Shown: positions 7,211-19,222 of the stretch, piece after piece
Layout: every line of letters starts with the position of its first letter
Position numbering within the stretch: position 1 is the stretch's first letter
Source of the DNA: Dictyoglomus sp. NZ13-RE01
GTDB lineage: Bacteria; Dictyoglomota; Dictyoglomia; Dictyoglomales; Dictyoglomaceae
Assembly (NCBI GenBank): GCA_002878375.1
Contig: NIRF01000001.1
Location: forward strand, 248,001 to 312,000
DNA: 64,000 nt
Direction: 5' to 3'
The notes under the pieces: model-generated
Database searches by the model: none
What the model was told of the DNA's origin: nothing
Seen by the model: only the letters and a program-made list of their open reading frames with translations
Made by a program: the position numbers and the translations under genes

Positions 7211-9595
7211 ATGGACGAACAAGAATTAAAAAATCTACCCGAAATTCCAGAGATATTGCCTATTTTGCCTCTAAGGGAAACTGTTGTCTACCCCCAAATG
7301 TTAATTCCGTTAGTTGTTGGAAGGGAGAAAAGCCTAAAGCTTATTGAGGATGCTGCAGCAGGGAATAAAATTATAGGACTTTGCATGCAGAAAACTCCTG
7401 TGGAAGAGCCCACTTACGATGATATACATAGAATAGGAACAGCTGGAATAATAGTAAGAATGTTAAGATTTCCAGACAATACTATAAGACTATTTGTCCA
7501 AGGTTTACAAAGAATAAAAATAGAAGAGTTTATACAGAGTGAGCCATACTTCAAAGCTAAAGTCTCTCTTATAAAAGAAACCTACGAAAAAACTATAGAA
7601 ATAGAGGGAGCAATGAGAAATATTATCTCCCTCTTCCAAAGAATGGCATCCCTAATACCTCAATTCCCAGAAGAGCTTTTAATTAATGCAATGAACATTC
7701 AGGATCCAGGAAGATTAGCAGACTTCATTGCCTTTAATCTAAACATTAATGTAAATGAAAAGCAAGAAATTTTAGAAACCATAGATATTAAGGAGAGACT
7801 TCAAAAAGTTACCTTCTATCTCAATAGAGAAATAGAAATATTAGAAATAGCAAATAAAATTCAAAATGATGTTAAGAACGAGATAGAGAAAAGCCAAAGA
7901 GAATACTTCTTAAGACAACAAATGAAAGCTATACAAAAGGAGTTAGGAGAAATTGATCCTCGTGAAATGGAGGTAAATGAACTAAGACAAAAATTACAAG
8001 AGGCAAAACTACCTCCAGAAGCAATGAAAGAGGCAGAAAGGGAATTAGAAAGACTTGCCCAGATGCCCCCAGGATCTGCCGAATACACTGTAACAAGAAC
8101 TTACTTGGATTGGATGATTTCTCTACCTTGGAGTAAGAGTACTGTAGATAATTTAGATATACAAAAGGCGAAAGAAGTATTGGATGAAGATCATTATGAT
8201 TTAGAAAAAGTAAAGGAAAGAATATTAGAATACTTAGCGGTGAGAAAATTAAAAGAGGATATGAAAGGACCTATTCTTTGCTTTGTAGGACCCCCAGGAG
8301 TTGGTAAAACATCCTTAGGTAAATCTATAGCAAGAGCCTTAGGAAGAAAATTTGTAAGGATATCCTTAGGTGGAATAAGAGATGAGGCAGAGATAAGAGG
8401 TCATAGAAGAACATACGTTGGAGCATTACCAGGTAGAATAATACAAGGAATGAGAAAGGCGGAGTCAAACAATCCTGTATTTATGCTTGATGAAATTGAC
8501 AAAATTGGTACAGACTTTAGAGGAGATCCTGCAGCAGCATTATTAGAAGTTTTAGATCCCGAACAGAATAATAGCTTTGTAGATAATTACTTAGGAGTTC
8601 CCTTTGATCTTTCTAAGGTAATGTTTATAGCAACTGCAAATGTGCTTTATACAATTCCTCCAGCTCTTTTAGATAGAATGGAGATCTTGGAGCTTCCAGG
8701 ATATACTGAAATAGAAAAGATTGGAATTGCAAAGGGATTCCTTATCCCAAGACAATTAAAAGAACATGGTCTAAGTGAGGAACAACTTAGTTTTGAGGAA
8801 GATGCTATTAGAAAGATTATAAGAGAATATACAAGAGAAGCAGGGGTAAGAAACTTAGAGAGAGAAATAGCATCAATATGTAGAAAGGTTGCAAAAGGAT
8901 ATGCAGAGGGGAGTATTACTGAGAAAGTAGTTATTACTGAAGAGGAGATTCCTAAATATTTAGGTGTCCCAAAATATACATATGGCATGAAGGGAGAAAA
9001 AGACGAAATAGGAGTTGCTACAGGTTTAGCATGGACTGAAGCTGGAGGAGACATCTTATTTGTAGAAGCATTGGTAGTTGAAGGAAGAGGTAATTTAATA
9101 TTGACAGGTAAATTAGGAGAAGTAATGCAGGAGTCTGCCAAAGCGGCACTTTCTTATGTTAGATCAAAGGCAAAAGAGTTAAATATCAACTACGAAATCT
9201 TTGAAAAGTCAGATATACATATTCATGTGCCATCTGGTGCCATACCTAAGGATGGTCCATCCGCAGGAGTAACCATTGCAACTGCCCTTGCATCTGCTCT
9301 TACTAAAAGACCTGTCAAGAAAGATATTGGAATGACTGGTGAGATCACATTGAGAGGTAAAGTTCTTCCTGTAGGAGGAATTAGGGAGAAAGTTTTAGCA
9401 GCACATAGAGCAGGACTTTCCGCAGTAATTATGCCTAAAGAAAATGAGAAGGACTTAGAAGAGATTCCAGAAATAGTAAGGAAAGAATTGAAGTTTTACT
9501 TTGTAGAGCATGCGGACGAGGTTTTAAATCTTGCCCTTTTGGAGGTGAAGGCGAGTGATACTGAAAGAAAGCCTGAGGAGGTTAGGGGATCTTAA
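7211..9595 (+). CDS. lon: ATP-dependent protease Lon
   Basis: Lon degrades misfolded and regulatory proteins in the cytoplasm. The 794-residue protein has the usual order: N-terminal substrate domain ([13 protein letters not shown]), coiled-coil linker, AAA+ module with Walker [10 protein letters not shown] (from residue 360) and Walker [11 protein letters not shown], and the protease domain with catalytic serine 684 in PKDGPSAG and the lysine in [14 protein letters not shown]. The start at 7211 follows GGAGG; the reading frame extends upstream, but only over hsp20. It is followed with overlap by the baeRF gene. Confidence 0.97.
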   Translation: MDEQELKNLPEIPEILPILPLRETVVYPQMLIPLVVGREKSLKLIEDAAAGNKIIGLCMQKTPVEEPTYDDIHRIGTAGIIVRMLRFPDNTIRLFVQGLQRIKIEEFIQSEPYFKAKVSLIKETYEKTIEIEGAMRNIISLFQRMASLIPQFPEELLINAMNIQDPGRLADFIAFNLNINVNEKQEILETIDIKERLQKVTFYLNREIEILEIANKIQNDVKNEIEKSQREYFLRQQMKAIQKELGEIDPREMEVNELRQKLQEAKLPPEAMKEAERELERLAQMPPGSAEYTVTRTYLDWMISLPWSKSTVDNLDIQKAKEVLDEDHYDLEKVKERILEYLAVRKLKEDMKGPILCFVGPPGVGKTSLGKSIARALGRKFVRISLGGIRDEAEIRGHRRTYVGALPGRIIQGMRKAESNNPVFMLDEIDKIGTDFRGDPAAALLEVLDPEQNNSFVDNYLGVPFDLSKVMFIATANVLYTIPPALLDRMEILELPGYTEIEKIGIAKGFLIPRQLKEHGLSEEQLSFEEDAIRKIIREYTREAGVRNLEREIASICRKVAKGYAEGSITEKVVITEEEIPKYLGVPKYTYGMKGEKDEIGVATGLAWTEAGGDILFVEALVVEGRGNLILTGKLGEVMQESAKAALSYVRSKAKELNINYEIFEKSDIHIHVPSGAIPKDGPSAGVTIATALASALTKRPVKKDIGMTGEITLRGKVLPVGGIREKVLAAHRAGLSAVIMPKENEKDLEEIPEIVRKELKFYFVEHADEVLNLALLEVKASDTERKPEEVRGS

Positions 9596-10658
9596 CTTTA
9601 GCCCCTACCTCATAACTTCCCTTTATCTAAATATTTCACCTTTGGATTATCCGAAAGGTGAGTATAGGTTGATCTGGAAAAATTTTCAGAAGGAGATTGA
9701 AAAATACAACACAGAAGATAGAGATATAAAAATGTCTCTTCTTGGTGATGCGGAAAGAATATCACAATTTCTTGATCAGGAAATTACAACTCATGCAAAT
9801 ACTTTAGTATTTTTCTCCTGTAGTAGCAAAGATTGGTTTGAAGTTTATCCTTTGTATCCAAAATTAAAGTCAAAATTAGTTATAGATAAGGATCCATATA
9901 CAAAACCTATTGCAAGGCTTCTTGCCTCCCAAAACCCATATTTAATATTACTTGTATCAAAAGATAAGGCACGAATATTTACATACTATTTAGGAGAGTT
10001 AAGCGAGGAAGAAGATGTAAGCACAGAAATTCCAAAAAAACACAAACAGGGAGGATGGTCTGCAGCTACATGGCAGAGATGGCATGAAACTCATGTTACA
10101 TGGCATCTTAAAGATGTTGTTGAACATACTTTAAAAATTGTTGACGATAAAAAAATAATTCTTGGAGGAACTCTTCCTACTATAGCAGAATTTAAAGATC
10201 TATTACCCAAATCACTATCAGAAAAGGTAGTTGGGGAATTTACTGTAGAATTTGAAGCACCAATAAAAGAGGTATTAGAAAAAGCGGAAGAATTTATAGA
10301 TAATTATGAGAAAAGAACAACTGAAGAATTAGTAGAAAGAATATATACTAATACGAAGAAAGGGAAAGAATCAACTTTTGGTTTAGACGAAGTCGCATAT
10401 ATGGTTTATCAAAATAGAGTACATACTTTATTAGTAAGCGAAAATTTTGAGAAACCTGGTTATCAATGCCCTAAATGTTCCTTTATAAGCTCATACTTAG
10501 AAATTTGTTCATTTTGCAATGTTCCTATGGAAAAAAGAGCGGACATAGTAGATGAAACCATAGAGATGGCTATCAACAAAGATGCAAGATTAATATTCAT
10601 AAAGGATCAAGAGTTAGGAAAGAAAATTGAAAATATAGGTGCTTTATTGAGGTTTTAA
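9555..10658 (+). CDS. Bacterial eRF1-like protein (baeRF family) with zinc ribbon
   Basis: A 367-residue protein resembling the central and C-terminal domains of eRF1/Vms1-type factors. The loop [15 protein letters not shown] (GGW at residues 166-168) aligns by eye with the eRF1 loop around GGQSA; the peptidyl-tRNA-hydrolysing Gln is Trp here. A zinc ribbon follows at C305xxC308 and C318xxC321, then the helix [15 protein letters not shown]. It starts at GTG 9555 behind GGAGGTG and overlaps the end of lon by 41 bases, so it is co-expressed with lon. The family has been proposed to act in ribosome rescue; a role here is inference. Confidence 0.72.
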   Translation: MILKESLRRLGDLNFSPYLITSLYLNISPLDYPKGEYRLIWKNFQKEIEKYNTEDRDIKMSLLGDAERISQFLDQEITTHANTLVFFSCSSKDWFEVYPLYPKLKSKLVIDKDPYTKPIARLLASQNPYLILLVSKDKARIFTYYLGELSEEEDVSTEIPKKHKQGGWSAATWQRWHETHVTWHLKDVVEHTLKIVDDKKIILGGTLPTIAEFKDLLPKSLSEKVVGEFTVEFEAPIKEVLEKAEEFIDNYEKRTTEELVERIYTNTKKGKESTFGLDEVAYMVYQNRVHTLLVSENFEKPGYQCPKCSFISSYLEICSFCNVPMEKRADIVDETIEMAINKDARLIFIKDQELGKKIENIGALLRF

Positions 10659-10686
10659 AAAAAGGGGGCAAAAATGCCCCCTTTTT

Positions 10687-10688
<2 letters not shown>
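10657..10688. terminator. Bidirectional terminator between baeRF and gapA
   Basis: A7, GGGGGCA (10664-10670), AAAA loop, TGCCCCC (10675-10681), T7. The hairpin is flanked by A and T runs, so it should terminate transcription from both strands; it serves the lon unit on plus and gapA on minus. Confidence 0.92.
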
Positions 10689-11718
<1,030 letters not shown>

Positions 11719-11742
11719 TTATTTAATTATTTTACAAACTTG

Positions 11743-11751
11743 ATTATATCA
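11743..11751 (-). promoter_or_regulatory. gapA extended -10 promoter
   Basis: On the minus strand TGATATAAT (TG at 11750-11751, TATAAT at 11743-11748). The -35 region is weak. The predicted leader is about 35 bases and includes the AGGAGGTG ribosome site. Confidence 0.6.
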
Positions 11752-11787
11752 CAAATATATTCTACTTTTATTAAAAAAGTTTTAAAA

Positions 11788-14214
11788 TTATACATAAAAA
11801 CTTAATAATTTACCTGGCACAAAGACTATCTTTTTTGGATTTTTATCACTTAGATATTTTTTAACATTCTCCCTCTGCATCGCTAACCTTACAGCAGTAT
11901 CCTCGTCTATATCAGCAGGCACTTCAATTCTATCTCTTACTTTTCCATTTATCTGTATTACTAAAGTTACAACATCCTCTTTAATTAATTCTGGATCATA
12001 ATTCGGCCATGATTGCATGTGTATTGAATATTGATAACCTAATTCTTGCCATAATTCTTCAGTTATATGAGGGACAAAAGGAGAGAGTAAAAGCAATACA
12101 TTCTTTATACCTTCATTAAAAATTTTTGTTCTTCCATACTTTCTTTTATATTCTGTTAATGCATTAGTAAATTCCATAATCATTGCTATGGCTGTATTGA
12201 ATTTGAAATTTTCAATATCTTCTGTTACCTTCTTAATAGTCTTATGAAGCATTCTCAATATTTTTTTATCTTCCTCAGAGTCTTGCTCTTTTGGTTCCTC
12301 CTCTTCTAAAGCTAACCTCCAAAGTCTATTCAAAAACCTATTTGCTCCTTCTACCCCCTCATCACTCCACTCCATATCGACTTCAGGAGGTGCTACAAAA
12401 AGAATAAATAATCTTGCAGTATCAGCCCCATAATTTTCAACCATATAATCAACAGATACAATATTCCCTAAGGATTTTGACATGATCTGTCCATCCTTGT
12501 ATACCATTCCTTGTGTGAACAATCTTTTGAAAGGCTCCCTCACAGGACTATATCCTGCATCATAGAGCACTTTTGTTATAAATCTTGAATAGAGTAAATG
12601 TAGTATTGCATGCTCAATTCCACCTGTATATTGATCAACAGGAAGCCAATACTCCGCTTTCTCTCTTGAGAAGGGTTCTTTATCATTATGAGGATCTGTA
12701 TATCGGAAATAATACCAAGAAGAATCTACAAAGGTGGCAAGAGTATCTGTTTCTCTTCTTGCAGGTCCTCCACACTTTGGACATTTTGTATTAACAAATT
12801 CTGGCACTTTAGCTAATGGACTTTCTCCTGTACCTGTCGGCTGAAAATCATTTAAATCAGGAAGTAAAACAGGAAGATCCTCATATGGTACTGGGACTAT
12901 GCCACAATTTGGGCAGTAGATGATAGGTATTGGAGCCCCCCAATATCTCTGTCTTGAGATCAACCAATCTCTTAATCTATACTGTACTTTTCTTTTGCCT
13001 AAACCAAGTTTTTCAAACTTTTCTATAATTAAATTCCAAAATTCTTTGCTATTTAAACCATTATATTCACCAGAATTTATCATAATACCTTCCCCTTCAT
13101 AGGGAAGCTCAGGTTCTTCACCATTTTCTAAAGCAATAACCGTTTTTATAGGAAGATTAAACTCTTTTGCAAATTCAAAATCTCTTGAGTCATGGGCAGG
13201 AACTGCCATTATTGCTCCTGTCCCATAACCACCAAGTACATAATCCGCCACATATATTGGAACTAATTCTTCTGTAAGAGGATGAATGGCATAACTTCCT
13301 GTGAATACTCCTGTTTTCTTTTTCTCTAAGGTTCTTTCAAGTTCGCTTTTATTTTTTGCTCTTGTAACATACTCCCTTACTTTATCCAAATACTCTGGCT
13401 TAGTTAACTTTTCCACTAAAGGATGTTCTGGAGCCAAAACCACAAAAGTAATACCAAAAATAGTATCAGGTCTTGTAGTAAAGACAAAAATCTTCTCATT
13501 AGAATCTTTAACTTTAAAATAAAATTCAAGACCCTCGGATCTACCTATCCAGTTTTTCTGCATCAACTTAACTTTTTCTGGCCAATACTCTAAGGTATCA
13601 AGATCCTTTAGTAAATCTTCTGCATATTCTGTGATCTTAAAGAACCATTGTTCAAATTCTCTCTTTTCAACCTCTGATTTACATCTCCAACATTTACCAT
13701 CAATAACTTCTTCATTTGCAAGCACTGTTTTACATGTAGGACACCAATTAGCAGGAGCCTTCTTCCTATAAGCAAGTCCTCTCTCATAAAGCTTTAAAAA
13801 TATCCATTGGGTCCATTTATAGTAATCAGGAGAACAGGCTGTGACTTCCCTATCCCAGTCATAGACAACTCCCATCTTAAAGAGTTGTTCTTTCATCCTT
13901 GCAATATTTCTATAGGTCCAATCTTTTGGATGGACACCATGTTTAATAGCTGCATTTTCTGCAGGTTGTCCAAAGGCATCCCATCCCATAGGATTTAAAA
14001 CGTTATAACCTCTCATAGTATAGTATCTTGCTATCACATCTCCAATGGTATAATTTCTCATATGTCCCATATGAAGATCGCCAGATGGATAAGGAAACAT
14101 AACTAAGGTATAATATTTTGGCTTGTCCTTAACCTCAGTTACATAATATAATCTATCACTTTGCCATTTCTTCTGCCACTTTGGTTCTATCTCCTGAGGA
14201 TTATATTTTTTCAT
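11788..14214 (-). CDS. leuS: Leucyl-tRNA synthetase
   Basis: Charges tRNA-Leu. The 808-residue protein has the class I signature HMGH (in [11 protein letters not shown]), a zinc-binding insert ([12 protein letters not shown]...CWRC), the CP1 editing domain with TTRPDTIFG, a second zinc-like knuckle ([16 protein letters not shown]) and the KMSKS-type motif [10 protein letters not shown]. Length and order are normal for bacterial LeuRS. A promoter directly upstream and an AGAGAGGGAGAG ribosome site show it is transcribed on its own. Confidence 0.97.
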   Translation of the reverse strand: MKKYNPQEIEPKWQKKWQSDRLYYVTEVKDKPKYYTLVMFPYPSGDLHMGHMRNYTIGDVIARYYTMRGYNVLNPMGWDAFGQPAENAAIKHGVHPKDWTYRNIARMKEQLFKMGVVYDWDREVTACSPDYYKWTQWIFLKLYERGLAYRKKAPANWCPTCKTVLANEEVIDGKCWRCKSEVEKREFEQWFFKITEYAEDLLKDLDTLEYWPEKVKLMQKNWIGRSEGLEFYFKVKDSNEKIFVFTTRPDTIFGITFVVLAPEHPLVEKLTKPEYLDKVREYVTRAKNKSELERTLEKKKTGVFTGSYAIHPLTEELVPIYVADYVLGGYGTGAIMAVPAHDSRDFEFAKEFNLPIKTVIALENGEEPELPYEGEGIMINSGEYNGLNSKEFWNLIIEKFEKLGLGKRKVQYRLRDWLISRQRYWGAPIPIIYCPNCGIVPVPYEDLPVLLPDLNDFQPTGTGESPLAKVPEFVNTKCPKCGGPARRETDTLATFVDSSWYYFRYTDPHNDKEPFSREKAEYWLPVDQYTGGIEHAILHLLYSRFITKVLYDAGYSPVREPFKRLFTQGMVYKDGQIMSKSLGNIVSVDYMVENYGADTARLFILFVAPPEVDMEWSDEGVEGANRFLNRLWRLALEEEEPKEQDSEEDKKILRMLHKTIKKVTEDIENFKFNTAIAMIMEFTNALTEYKRKYGRTKIFNEGIKNVLLLLSPFVPHITEELWQELGYQYSIHMQSWPNYDPELIKEDVVTLVIQINGKVRDRIEVPADIDEDTAVRLAMQRENVKKYLSDKNPKKIVFVPGKLLSFYV

Positions 14215-14258
14215 ATCTCTCCCTCTCTTCTCTTTACAAATTTTGTAATATATTGTGT

Positions 14259-14287
14259 ATTATATAAAAGTAGAGAAGAAAGGTAAA
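14259..14287 (-). promoter_or_regulatory. leuS promoter
   Basis: On the minus strand TTTACC (14282-14287), a 17-base spacer and TATAAT (14259-14264). The -35 box lies 4 bases outside the M1 peptidase stop. The 38-base leader shows no T-box structure. Confidence 0.65.
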
Positions 14288-14290
14288 GTA

Positions 14291-17071
14291 TTAAAAGCCT
14301 TCTCCAACCCCAATCGTTAGATAGTAATTGCCATTTTCATTTGGATTTTTCAGCCCTTGATATACTGGAAAGGCATATCCTATATTCAAGGAAATAGGTA
14401 AATCAAGAAAAGTTGTGAAATTGTAACTAAGCTCAAAACCTAAACCTAATTTCAATCCCTTTTCATCTATCTTATCCTGTGTATTCCAAACTCCTCCCAA
14501 CTCAGAAAACACTTTAAAATTCAAAGACCTAAAAATGAATAGGTTAAGAATTTTCATCTCTTGTTCTCTAATAATTGGTAAACTCCAAGTTGTTTTCAAA
14601 GTCCACTTAAAATTGCCAGTGTACTTATCTTTTAAAGACATCCAATCACTTAGATCAAAAATTTCATCTTCCGGAGAATTTACCGATGTATATCCTAATT
14701 TATTACTCACACTTAAATAGCTATGAGGAAAGACTAAGAAGAACTTATTTAAGGACCACTCAACCTTAATAAAGTTTTCTTGCTGGAAAGGGATAGAAGT
14801 TCTTATATGAAAATCATTTTGCATTGCTAAAGAATAATAGTCGTTAAGCTTAGAAATATTAACATCAAAATAGCCATAATTGATATATCCTAAGGTTAGT
14901 CTTAGTTGATAAGCAGGTTGCCACAAGTTTCCACTAACGCCAAGATCAAACTTCTGCCAGAAGTTTTTTGTTAATGAGGCTTCTCCTGCAAAATAGTTTG
15001 GATATATCCAGAGTAGTGAGAATGAAAAATTATCATTTCTTGGTAGATATCTAACAAATTGGAAGAAAGTTCCTTGATATGTTTCTTCTTTATCCTGCAA
15101 ATAAAAGCTCTCAAGACTCCACTTATGATCAATAGGATCGTACCCTTCTATATGATAGGAAAGGTATGATATCTGCCCTGTTGTAAGATCAATGAAAAAT
15201 GATGGAATTAAATCATAGTATATGACATATGCATCTAATGGTATTACTCTTTTTGATGTATAAATAATTTTTCTGGGCATTGAATTATTTAGTCTATTAA
15301 TATCGGGGATTTTTGAATCAGGATCTAATAAAACCCTTACAACCTTTGATTTTGTTTGATAATTCAAATTCACATCCTTTTCATTTCCATAGTAGATATC
15401 CTTTACTTCTTCTCCATTCTCCAAAACAAGTAAAATCTCTACAGGAAGTATCCCCTCCCCTTCCCTTCTTATATGAATCTTTGTATTCCAGCCATCTAAT
15501 GTGGGATAACTTGAAAAATCTAATACCTGCCAATCAATGGTAGCTGTAGAATAAAACCAGGTATTGAAAAATCCTGAGAAGTCTTTATGAGTAACCTCCT
15601 CCAAGATACTTTCAAAATCTTTTGTAGTTGCTAATTTCCCTTTATAACGTTCAAAGAATAATTTTAGCACATTATTAAATTTTTCCTCGCCTATTTCAAA
15701 AGCTAATGCCCTTAGTAAAAGATATGCCTTTCCATAAACTTTTGTTTCGTAACCATTATAGATACTATTCCAGTAATCTTTTACTATAGGTTCATCCCAT
15801 TTATCCTTAACAGATAGTAAATAGGGAAGTTCTACTTGACTTTCCCTTAAGTTCCACTCCCCTAAAACATTATCCTTTAAATACTCCAAAAAGTAATCAT
15901 CCCCTAAATCAGGAATAAGGTTTCCACCCTTTGATCCATATTTCTCCTCAAAATAATATATAGAGGAATACTGAGCAAAAGCTTCAGAAAGCCAATTCTC
16001 AGCATCAAAATCTGCTCCAACCCCAATTCCCCACCATAGATGGGCGATCTCATGAGCTAATAACCATTCATTTATTCTTTCTAATAAAAAGGGTGTAAAT
16101 AAGTCTGATGAGTAAAAAATGCTATTTCCAAGAATAATTAATCCATCCGCTGTCATCCCCCAATATCCTTCAATCTGACCTTCTACAATTACAACTCTTT
16201 TATGACCTGATGGACCATATAGAGAAATATATTTATCCATTATCTCCCGGGCATAGGTTGCCAGAATTCTTGCCTTATACTCCCTTCCTGGATAGAAATA
16301 TACTAATATTTCAGGATCTCTTTGAGATGGAAACTTATAAACTTGATAATTAGGACTTATTGCAATAGGCAAAGATCTTCTCGGACCATAATTTATACCT
16401 ACTACTTTTTTCCATGAATCATCCGTAATCTCCTCTTTTTGTTCATCAACACCTAAAGCAACCTTATAATTCTTAGGAACCAAAAGTTCCACGCTAAAGT
16501 TGCAGGAAACAAGTCTTCCTCCTTTATCCCATTCCCCATCGCTAAAGTAAAGTTCTTGTGGAAACCAACCAAATCTCCAAACAAAGGAATCTTTTGCAAA
16601 GGAATTATCCCCAAAATATGCTCTTGGGAATTTTGTGGAAAAGAGGATCTTTAGAGTAAAAGATTTTCCAGGTAAAAGTGGGTATGGAAGTATTACTTTA
16701 AGATAGTTGTCTTCCAATGAGTAATTGGAGAATAAAATTTTACCTTTCTCATAGCTATAATTTAGAGGAATTCCATCTTTATCAAAAACATTTTTTACCT
16801 CCGTATAGCCTGGGTCAAAACCTCCAACATAATTAGGGTCCTGTAATACAGGGTTAATGTGTGGATTTTTCTCTTTTAAAAGATTCGCAGGAAGATAGAA
16901 ATATATCTCCTTTAACTCTTGCGAAGTATTATTGTAATAATCTACCTCTACATATCCACTAATTAAATAACTTTGAGGATTAAGCTGAGCAAATATCCTA
17001 TAATTGGAAACCTGGGCATAAGCAGGTACAATAAGAAAGATGAAAAAGATTATATAAACTAATTTTTTCAT
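14291..17071 (-). CDS. M1-family zinc metallopeptidase with C-terminal beta-barrel-like domain
   Basis: A 926-residue exported protein: signal peptide (LVYIIFFIFLIVPAYA), M1 aminopeptidase N-domain (residues about 20-250), and catalytic domain with H340ExxH344 in HEIAHLWWG and the third zinc ligand E363 in NWLSEAFAQYSS (HExxH-x18-E). The exopeptidase motif GxMEN is replaced by the segment IEGYWGMTADGL. From about residue 610 the protein becomes a series of amphipathic beta strands, with NFTTFLDLPISLNIGYAFP near the end and a terminal GEGF, as in outer-membrane barrels of the surface-antigen type. It is the last gene of a unit behind an ABC transporter (5-base gap). Confidence 0.8.
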   Translation of the reverse strand: MKKLVYIIFFIFLIVPAYAQVSNYRIFAQLNPQSYLISGYVEVDYYNNTSQELKEIYFYLPANLLKEKNPHINPVLQDPNYVGGFDPGYTEVKNVFDKDGIPLNYSYEKGKILFSNYSLEDNYLKVILPYPLLPGKSFTLKILFSTKFPRAYFGDNSFAKDSFVWRFGWFPQELYFSDGEWDKGGRLVSCNFSVELLVPKNYKVALGVDEQKEEITDDSWKKVVGINYGPRRSLPIAISPNYQVYKFPSQRDPEILVYFYPGREYKARILATYAREIMDKYISLYGPSGHKRVVIVEGQIEGYWGMTADGLIILGNSIFYSSDLFTPFLLERINEWLLAHEIAHLWWGIGVGADFDAENWLSEAFAQYSSIYYFEEKYGSKGGNLIPDLGDDYFLEYLKDNVLGEWNLRESQVELPYLLSVKDKWDEPIVKDYWNSIYNGYETKVYGKAYLLLRALAFEIGEEKFNNVLKLFFERYKGKLATTKDFESILEEVTHKDFSGFFNTWFYSTATIDWQVLDFSSYPTLDGWNTKIHIRREGEGILPVEILLVLENGEEVKDIYYGNEKDVNLNYQTKSKVVRVLLDPDSKIPDINRLNNSMPRKIIYTSKRVIPLDAYVIYYDLIPSFFIDLTTGQISYLSYHIEGYDPIDHKWSLESFYLQDKEETYQGTFFQFVRYLPRNDNFSFSLLWIYPNYFAGEASLTKNFWQKFDLGVSGNLWQPAYQLRLTLGYINYGYFDVNISKLNDYYSLAMQNDFHIRTSIPFQQENFIKVEWSLNKFFLVFPHSYLSVSNKLGYTSVNSPEDEIFDLSDWMSLKDKYTGNFKWTLKTTWSLPIIREQEMKILNLFIFRSLNFKVFSELGGVWNTQDKIDEKGLKLGLGFELSYNFTTFLDLPISLNIGYAFPVYQGLKNPNENGNYYLTIGVGEGF

Positions 17072-17076
17072 ATCTT

Positions 17077-18369
17077 CTATACTCCTCCTACAGTAGATTT
17101 TTTACCCTTAAATCTAAGTTTCATGGTTAAAATTCTATCTGTAGAGAAGATCTTACTTGCAATTAGTATCAAAATAGCAAAAACAACAAGCATATAAATG
17201 ATCCCATAATATACAATGGAGTAATTACCAAGAAGTACATTTTGAGATGCAATAAAAGGATGACTAAAAGGAATTATCCAAACTAATATCTTTAGAGGAA
17301 GAGATAAAGAGTTTATATCCGAGAACAAAGAAAGAAAATAAGGAATGATAACGAGGAATGTCAATGGTAAACTGGCACTCTGAGCACTCTTAAGGTCCTC
17401 CGCCAGTACTCCTAAAATAGTAGAAAGAGCTAATGCACATAATATAGCTAAAAACAATGAAATGCCCAATAAAACATAACCTTCGGTGGTGAATTGTAGC
17501 CCTAACTTTTGTGCCACCCCCTTTATTTGATCACTTACACTAATATCTCCCATAAAACCACCCATATAGAATCTAAATCCAAACATATAAATTCCAGCGG
17601 ATATTAATCCTACAAGTCCTGCTCCAATCATTTTTGCTACAACAATCTGACTTCTACTTATAGGAACAGTAAGAAGGGTTTCTAAGGTTTTGTCCTGTTT
17701 CTCCATGGCAATGGCGGAAAGTACCATTTGAGAAGAATACATTATAACCATCATAAGAATAATTGGTATAAATACTGACTGAGAATAAACAAAACTACTT
17801 ACAGCCCCTGCTGAACCTTCTGCTACTTTATCTTTTACTATTACAAATTCTTTAGTCTTTATAGGATTCTTCAGATTATCTGGGTCAATATCGGGAAACT
17901 TTTCTTTTATGAAATTGTCGGATAAATATCTATTAATTGCTGAAATTACTTCATTTACAATAGAAGAGCTAACAGAAGAACTAAGAGAAAGGCTACGTAT
18001 AAAAGAATAAGTCTCAATCTCTTTTAACTGAAATTTTGATATACCTGAGGCAAATCCTTCAGGTATTATTAATAGGAAATCAATTTTATTTTCTTTTGCA
18101 TAACTTATAGCAGATTCTCTATCCTTTTCCTTTAATAAATGAATCTTGAAATTGGCAAAGGATAGATTGTTTAAGATATCTTCAGAAAGCTTTGATTTAT
18201 CCAAATCAAGAACATATATATCTCTAAAACTTATTGCCTTCTTTGTCTCCGTTTTTACTAATGAGCCCATAAAATAAAAGAGAGCAATAGTAAAAAGCAG
18301 AGAGAAAATTAATTGAGGTGTAATTAACTCCCTTATCTCTTTTCTTATGAGATTTAAAAACTTTCTCAT
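17077..18369 (-). CDS. ABC transporter permease, NatB/ABC-2 type
   Basis: A 430-residue membrane protein of the ABC-2/NatB type: one N-terminal membrane segment (residues about 18-35), a large external domain (about 40-190) and five to six C-terminal segments, with the family marker EKQDKTLETLLTVPISRSQIVVAKM. Such permeases export small ions, peptides or lipophilic compounds; the substrate here is unknown. It overlaps the ATPase gene by four bases (ATGA) and is followed at once by the M1 peptidase, so the three form one unit. Confidence 0.87.
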   Translation of the reverse strand: MRKFLNLIRKEIRELITPQLIFSLLFTIALFYFMGSLVKTETKKAISFRDIYVLDLDKSKLSEDILNNLSFANFKIHLLKEKDRESAISYAKENKIDFLLIIPEGFASGISKFQLKEIETYSFIRSLSLSSSVSSSIVNEVISAINRYLSDNFIKEKFPDIDPDNLKNPIKTKEFVIVKDKVAEGSAGAVSSFVYSQSVFIPIILMMVIMYSSQMVLSAIAMEKQDKTLETLLTVPISRSQIVVAKMIGAGLVGLISAGIYMFGFRFYMGGFMGDISVSDQIKGVAQKLGLQFTTEGYVLLGISLFLAILCALALSTILGVLAEDLKSAQSASLPLTFLVIIPYFLSLFSDINSLSLPLKILVWIIPFSHPFIASQNVLLGNYSIVYYGIIYMLVVFAILILIASKIFSTDRILTMKLRFKGKKSTVGGV

Positions 18370-19088
18370 GCTACTATCCTCCTAAATACTTCCTCTAAAT
18401 TTCTTGAATTATATTTCTCTTTTAATTCCTGAGGGGTACCCACATCTAAAATTTTTCCTTTATCAATAATTGCAACCCTGTCAGAAAGAAACTCTATCTC
18501 TAACATGTTATGAGAAGATAGAAGTACAGATACTCCTTCTTCAACAAACTTTCTAATAATCTCTCTTATCTCAAGAGAATTAATAACATCCAATCCTGAG
18601 GTCGGCTCATCTAAAATTGCAAGCTTTGGCTTTATCATTAATGCTCTTGCAAGTAATAATTTTCTCACCATTCCTTTACTATAGGTCCCAACTTTATCCT
18701 TTAACCTATCCCCCAAACTTGCAATTTTCTTTGCTCTCTCAACAAACTCTTCTACCTCTCTACTATCTTGAGCATAAAAATTTGCCATAAACCGTAAATA
18801 TTCAATTCCAGTCATATTTTTGTATGCTCCGGCTTCTTCAGGTAAATAACTTATTCCTTCTCTTATCTTCTCAGGATTTTTCTTTAAATCATAACCCATA
18901 AATTCAACTCTTCCATCAGAAGGGGTTAAAAGAGTTGCAATAATTCTTAGGGTTGTTGTTTTTCCTGCACCATTGGGACCAATAAGCGCAAAGATTTCAC
19001 CTCTTTTTACTTCAAAACTGATCCCCTTCAAAGCCTCAAACTTTCCATAAGTTTTCTTAAGGTTTTCAACAATCAATATTTCATCCAC
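18366..19088 (-). CDS. ABC transporter ATP-binding protein, NatA type
   Basis: The 240-residue ATPase partner of the permease. Motifs: Walker A GPNGAGKTTT, Q-loop region YLPEEAGAYKNMTG, signature YSKGMVRKLLLARAL (degenerate SKGM for SGGQ, normal in this subfamily), Walker B KLAILDEPTSGLD and the switch histidine in LLSSHNM. The start is GTG at 19088 behind AAAGGGGGAG. First gene of the natA-natB-M1 peptidase unit, divergent from fur. Confidence 0.93.
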   Translation of the reverse strand: MDEILIVENLKKTYGKFEALKGISFEVKRGEIFALIGPNGAGKTTTLRIIATLLTPSDGRVEFMGYDLKKNPEKIREGISYLPEEAGAYKNMTGIEYLRFMANFYAQDSREVEEFVERAKKIASLGDRLKDKVGTYSKGMVRKLLLARALMIKPKLAILDEPTSGLDVINSLEIREIIRKFVEEGVSVLLSSHNMLEIEFLSDRVAIIDKGKILDVGTPQELKEKYNSRNLEEVFRRIVA

Positions 19089-19192
19089 AAAAAACTCCCC
19101 CTTTCATTATTTCTCCATGTCAATTTTACCATAAAATATTACAATTTTTTTAAAAATCCTTTTAAAAATAAACTTTACTAATTCACTATGTT

Positions 19193-19211
19193 ATTGCAAA
19201 AGATTTGCAAT
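19193..19211. promoter_or_regulatory. Fur-type box (19-base palindrome)
   Basis: ATTGCAAA-aga-TTTGCAAT is a perfect 8-3-8 palindrome overlapping the -35 and spacer of the fur promoter. The layout is that of a Fur/PerR/Zur operator and the gene behind it is a Fur-family regulator, so autorepression is likely. An extra half-site TTTGCAAT lies at 19240-19247. Confidence 0.75.
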
Positions 19212-19222
19212 TATCTTAAAAT
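19194..19222 (+). promoter_or_regulatory. fur-feo operon promoter
   Basis: TTGCAA (19194-19199), 17-base spacer, TAAAAT (19217-19222); start near 19229. The Fur-type palindrome covers the -35 box, so bound repressor would block RNA polymerase. Confidence 0.65.

Noticed and set aside
8647-9141. Long open frame antisense to lon
   Set aside because: No ribosome site or promoter, composition mirrors the lon codons, and lon is complete here.
14215-14258. T-box leader before leuS
   Set aside because: The leader is only about 38 bases and has no specifier loop or T-box sequence.
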